DNA of 64,000 bases, taken from NCBI GenBank assembly GCA_030388825.1, contig CP128835.1:768501-832500 (forward strand). Direction: 5' to 3'. The stretch is from Rossellomorea sp. AcN35-11. Lineage in GTDB: Bacteria; Bacillota; Bacilli; Bacillales; Bacillaceae_B. Numbering within the stretch: the stretch's first letter is position 1; every line of letters begins with the position of its first letter. A program made the position numbers and the translations under genes. Shown here piece after piece: positions 62,221-64,000 of the stretch. The notes under the pieces were generated by a model. That model was not told the DNA's origin. It saw only the letters and a program-made list of their open reading frames with translations, and did not search any database.

Positions 62221-62258
62221 TATCCCCTAGGGGTATAGCCATGACCGTTGGCTATACC
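62221..62258. promoter_or_regulatory. Orphan palindrome resembling a CsoR-type operator plus hairpin
   Basis: TATCCCCTAGGGGTATA has a perfect CCCCTAGGGG core and resembles the TACCCC-GGGGTA operators of CsoR/CstR copper or persulfide sensors. It overlaps a perfect 9-bp hairpin GGTATAGCC/GGCTATACC (62232-62258). No gene starts nearby except rocF 600 bases away. The remaining bases of the 61616-62389 gap outside this and the repeats show nothing else apart from the rrn terminator. Confidence 0.4.
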
Positions 62259-62283
62259 TTAACTGCAATCTATCTTTACACAC

Positions 62284-62319
62284 AAAAAAACCTCAAATCT
62301 CCAAGGAGATTCAAGGTTT
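62284..62319 (-). terminator. Terminator of the rrn-tRNA operon
   Basis: On the minus strand AAACCTTGAATCTCC, a 2-base loop and GGAGATTTGAGGTTT are followed by TTTTG, after the last tRNA gene. Confidence 0.88.
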
Positions 62320-62389
62320 AATCATGTCGTATGTATGATTATTTTACTTCGCTTACGCTTCGTAAAATCAATAGTATGCAAAAAATCGT

Positions 62390-62465
62390 TGGTGGAGCCT
62401 AGCGGGATCGAACCGCTGACCTCCTGCGTGCAAAGCAGGCGCTCTCCCAGCTGAGCTAAGGCCCC
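62390..62465 (-). tRNA. tRNA-Ala (TGC)
   Basis: Cloverleaf with GGGGCCT acceptor stem, D-loop AGCTCAGCTGGGAG, anticodon loop TTTGCAC (TGC), T-loop GGTTCGATCC, and CCA encoded. It is the last gene of the cluster. Confidence 0.97.
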
Positions 62466-62522
62466 ATTTATCATCATAGAGAAAATTCTCACACGCTGCG
62501 TGAGGTGTGAGAAAATATGTGA

Positions 62523-62595
62523 TGAGCCATGAAGGACTCGAACCTTCGACCCTCTGATTAAAAGTCAGATGCTCTACCAACTGAGCTAATGGCTC
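62523..62595 (-). tRNA. tRNA-Lys (TTT)
   Basis: GAGCCAT acceptor stem, anticodon loop CTTTTAA (TTT), T-loop GGTTCGAGTCC. The gene ends in ATCA, not ACCA, so CCA must be added by the CCA-adding enzyme. Confidence 0.96.
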
Positions 62596-62600
62596 TTGAA

Positions 62601-62675
62601 TGGCTGGGCTAGCTGGATTCGAACCAACGCATGTCGCAGTCAAAGTGCGATGCCTTACCGCTTGGCTATAGCCCA
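62601..62675 (-). tRNA. tRNA-Gln (TTG)
   Basis: TGGGCTATAGCCAAGCGGTAAGGC start typical of tRNA-Gln, split here as TGGGCTATAGCC and AAGCGGTAAGGC; anticodon loop CTTTGAC (TTG); CCA encoded. Confidence 0.97.
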
Positions 62676-62743
62676 ATAATAAATAAAATGGCATAAAAAA
62701 GGGACATTTATAGGATGTCCATTTTACACTTGAATATACAAAA

Positions 62744-62827
62744 TGGTGGAGGGGGGCAGATTCGAACTGCCGAACCCGAAGGAGCGGATTTACAGTCCGC
62801 CGCGTTTAGCCACTTCGCTACCCCTCC
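62744..62827 (-). tRNA. tRNA-Tyr (GTA)
   Basis: Class II tRNA of 84 bases with GGAGGGG acceptor stem, anticodon loop CTGTAAA (GTA), and a long variable arm (CCGCTCCTTCGGGTTCGG); CCA encoded. Confidence 0.97.
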
Positions 62828-62838
62828 AGCTAAAAAAA

Positions 62839-62914
<76 letters not shown>

Positions 62915-62948
62915 ATATATAGTTATCGTTCTTTTTCTCAATAAATCA

Positions 62949-63024
62949 TGGTGGAGGATGACGGGATCGAACCGCCGACCCTCTGCTTGTAAGGCAGATG
63001 CTCTCCCAGCTGAGCTAATCCTCC
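62949..63024 (-). tRNA. tRNA-Val (TAC)
   Basis: GGAGGAT acceptor stem, D-loop AGCTCAGCTGGGAG, anticodon loop CTTACAA (TAC), T-loop GGTTCGATCC, and CCA encoded. Confidence 0.97.
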
Positions 63025-63028
63025 ATAT

Positions 63029-63103
63029 TGGTGACCCATACGGGATTCGAACCCGTGTTACCGCCGTGAAAGGGCGGTGTCTTAACCGCTTGACCAATGG
63101 GCC
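63029..63103 (-). tRNA. tRNA-Glu (TTC)
   Basis: GGCCCAT acceptor stem, D-loop GGTCAAGCGGTTAAG, anticodon loop CTTTCAC (TTC), T-loop GGTTCGAATCC, and CCA encoded. Confidence 0.97.
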
Positions 63104-63119
63104 ATTCAAAAAAAATAAA

Positions 63120-63192
63120 AGCTTCCAACCGGGCTCGAACCGGTGACCTCTTCCTTACCATGGAAGCACTCTACCTGCTGAGCTATGGAAGC
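63120..63192 (-). tRNA. tRNA-Thr (GGT)
   Basis: GCTTCCA acceptor stem, anticodon loop ATGGTAA (GGT), T-loop GGTTCGAGCCC. No CCA is encoded (the gene ends GGAAGCTTTT). Confidence 0.95.
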
Positions 63193-63194
63193 AA

Positions 63195-63269
63195 TGGCTC
63201 CGCAGGCAAGATTCGAACTTGCGACCGATCGGTTAACAGCCGATAGCTCTACCACTGAGCTACTGCGGA
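63195..63269 (-). tRNA. tRNA-Asn (GTT)
   Basis: TCCGCAG acceptor stem, D-loop AGCTCAGTGGTAG, anticodon loop CTGTTAA (GTT), T-loop GTTCGAATC, and CCA encoded. It is the first tRNA after 5S rRNA, the common Bacillus order. Confidence 0.97.
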
Positions 63270-63277
63270 ATGATTTG

Positions 63278-63396
<119 letters not shown>

Positions 63397-63547
63397 TATT
63401 GCTTACAATGACAAATATTATTATATAATATTTTAGAAATTTTTCAAGGGCTAAATTAAAAATTTATTCCCTGAAAACTAGATAAAGAATTGATGTCAAG
63501 AAAGCCGAATATCGACCAGTTGTTCATTTAAATCAATGACTCTTTGT

Positions 63548-64000
<453 letters not shown>

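Overview
The window reads as a chromosomal segment of an aerobic, endospore-forming Bacillaceae, a Bacillus sensu lato (perhaps a Rossellomorea-like lineage; the genus is inference). The support is B. subtilis-like gene order at both ends, strong AGGAGG ribosome binding sites, a glmS ribozyme, T-box and S-box leaders, a SigW/RsiW pair, a Spo0E-type regulator and a LolA-like lipoprotein beside alr. No plasmid, phage, transposase or CRISPR genes were seen.

Layout. 0-13.3 kb (minus strand) is the conserved block ddl, murF, an esterase, cshA, uvsE, ydbS, ydbT, acpS, ydcC, alr and the MazEF-type pair ndoAI/ndoA, with a rhomboid protease gene facing it. 13.5-23.2 kb is accessory: a dicarboxylate symporter, a GNAT acetyltransferase, a GGGHSH-type FAD oxidoreductase and, convergent to it, a tight seven-gene operon. 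That operon encodes a YnjB-type lipoprotein, two permeases, an ATPase, a TVP38 protein, a CDP-alcohol phosphatidyltransferase and a MerA-like flavoprotein disulfide reductase. 23.3-34.7 kb holds a BsuPI-domain lipoprotein, sfsA, a rodA/ftsW-family gene, a T-box controlled second-type argS, a DedA protein, a lipid kinase, a LysM-CAP protein, a CBS protein and a DUF819 membrane protein. 35-52.8 kb holds an alanine/glutamine symporter, cardiolipin synthase, an S-box controlled metT-like transporter, short-chain dehydrogenases, a fused ABC permease, an EAL phosphodiesterase with an unusual leader, an alkyladenine glycosylase, a second CAP protein, a DUF4097 protein and a FUSC transporter. 53-61.6 kb is the conserved envelope and second-messenger block glmS, glmM, cdaR, cdaA, rsiW, sigW, then a Spo0E-like gene and arginase. 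After a 41-bp tandem repeat array come nine tRNA genes, 5S rRNA and the 3' end of 23S rRNA, all on the minus strand, so this is the distal end of an rrn operon.

How the genes fit together. Several serve wall precursor supply (alr, ddl, murF, glmS, glmM, rodA-type) and c-di-AMP control of wall and osmotic balance (cdaA, cdaR). SigW/RsiW senses envelope stress. cls, the CDP-alcohol transferase, DedA, TVP38 and the lipid kinase act on membranes. The best candidate for an undescribed system is the operon at 16.6-23.2 kb with the facing FAD oxidoreductase.

Caution: ten frameshifts interrupt eight otherwise well-conserved genes. Nine look like one extra base, seven of them in runs of six to eight identical bases; the tenth, in sigW, looks like one missing base. 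This points to uncorrected sequencing indels rather than real gene decay. These genes are given as single units typed pseudogene, with the break noted, although they are probably intact in the organism.
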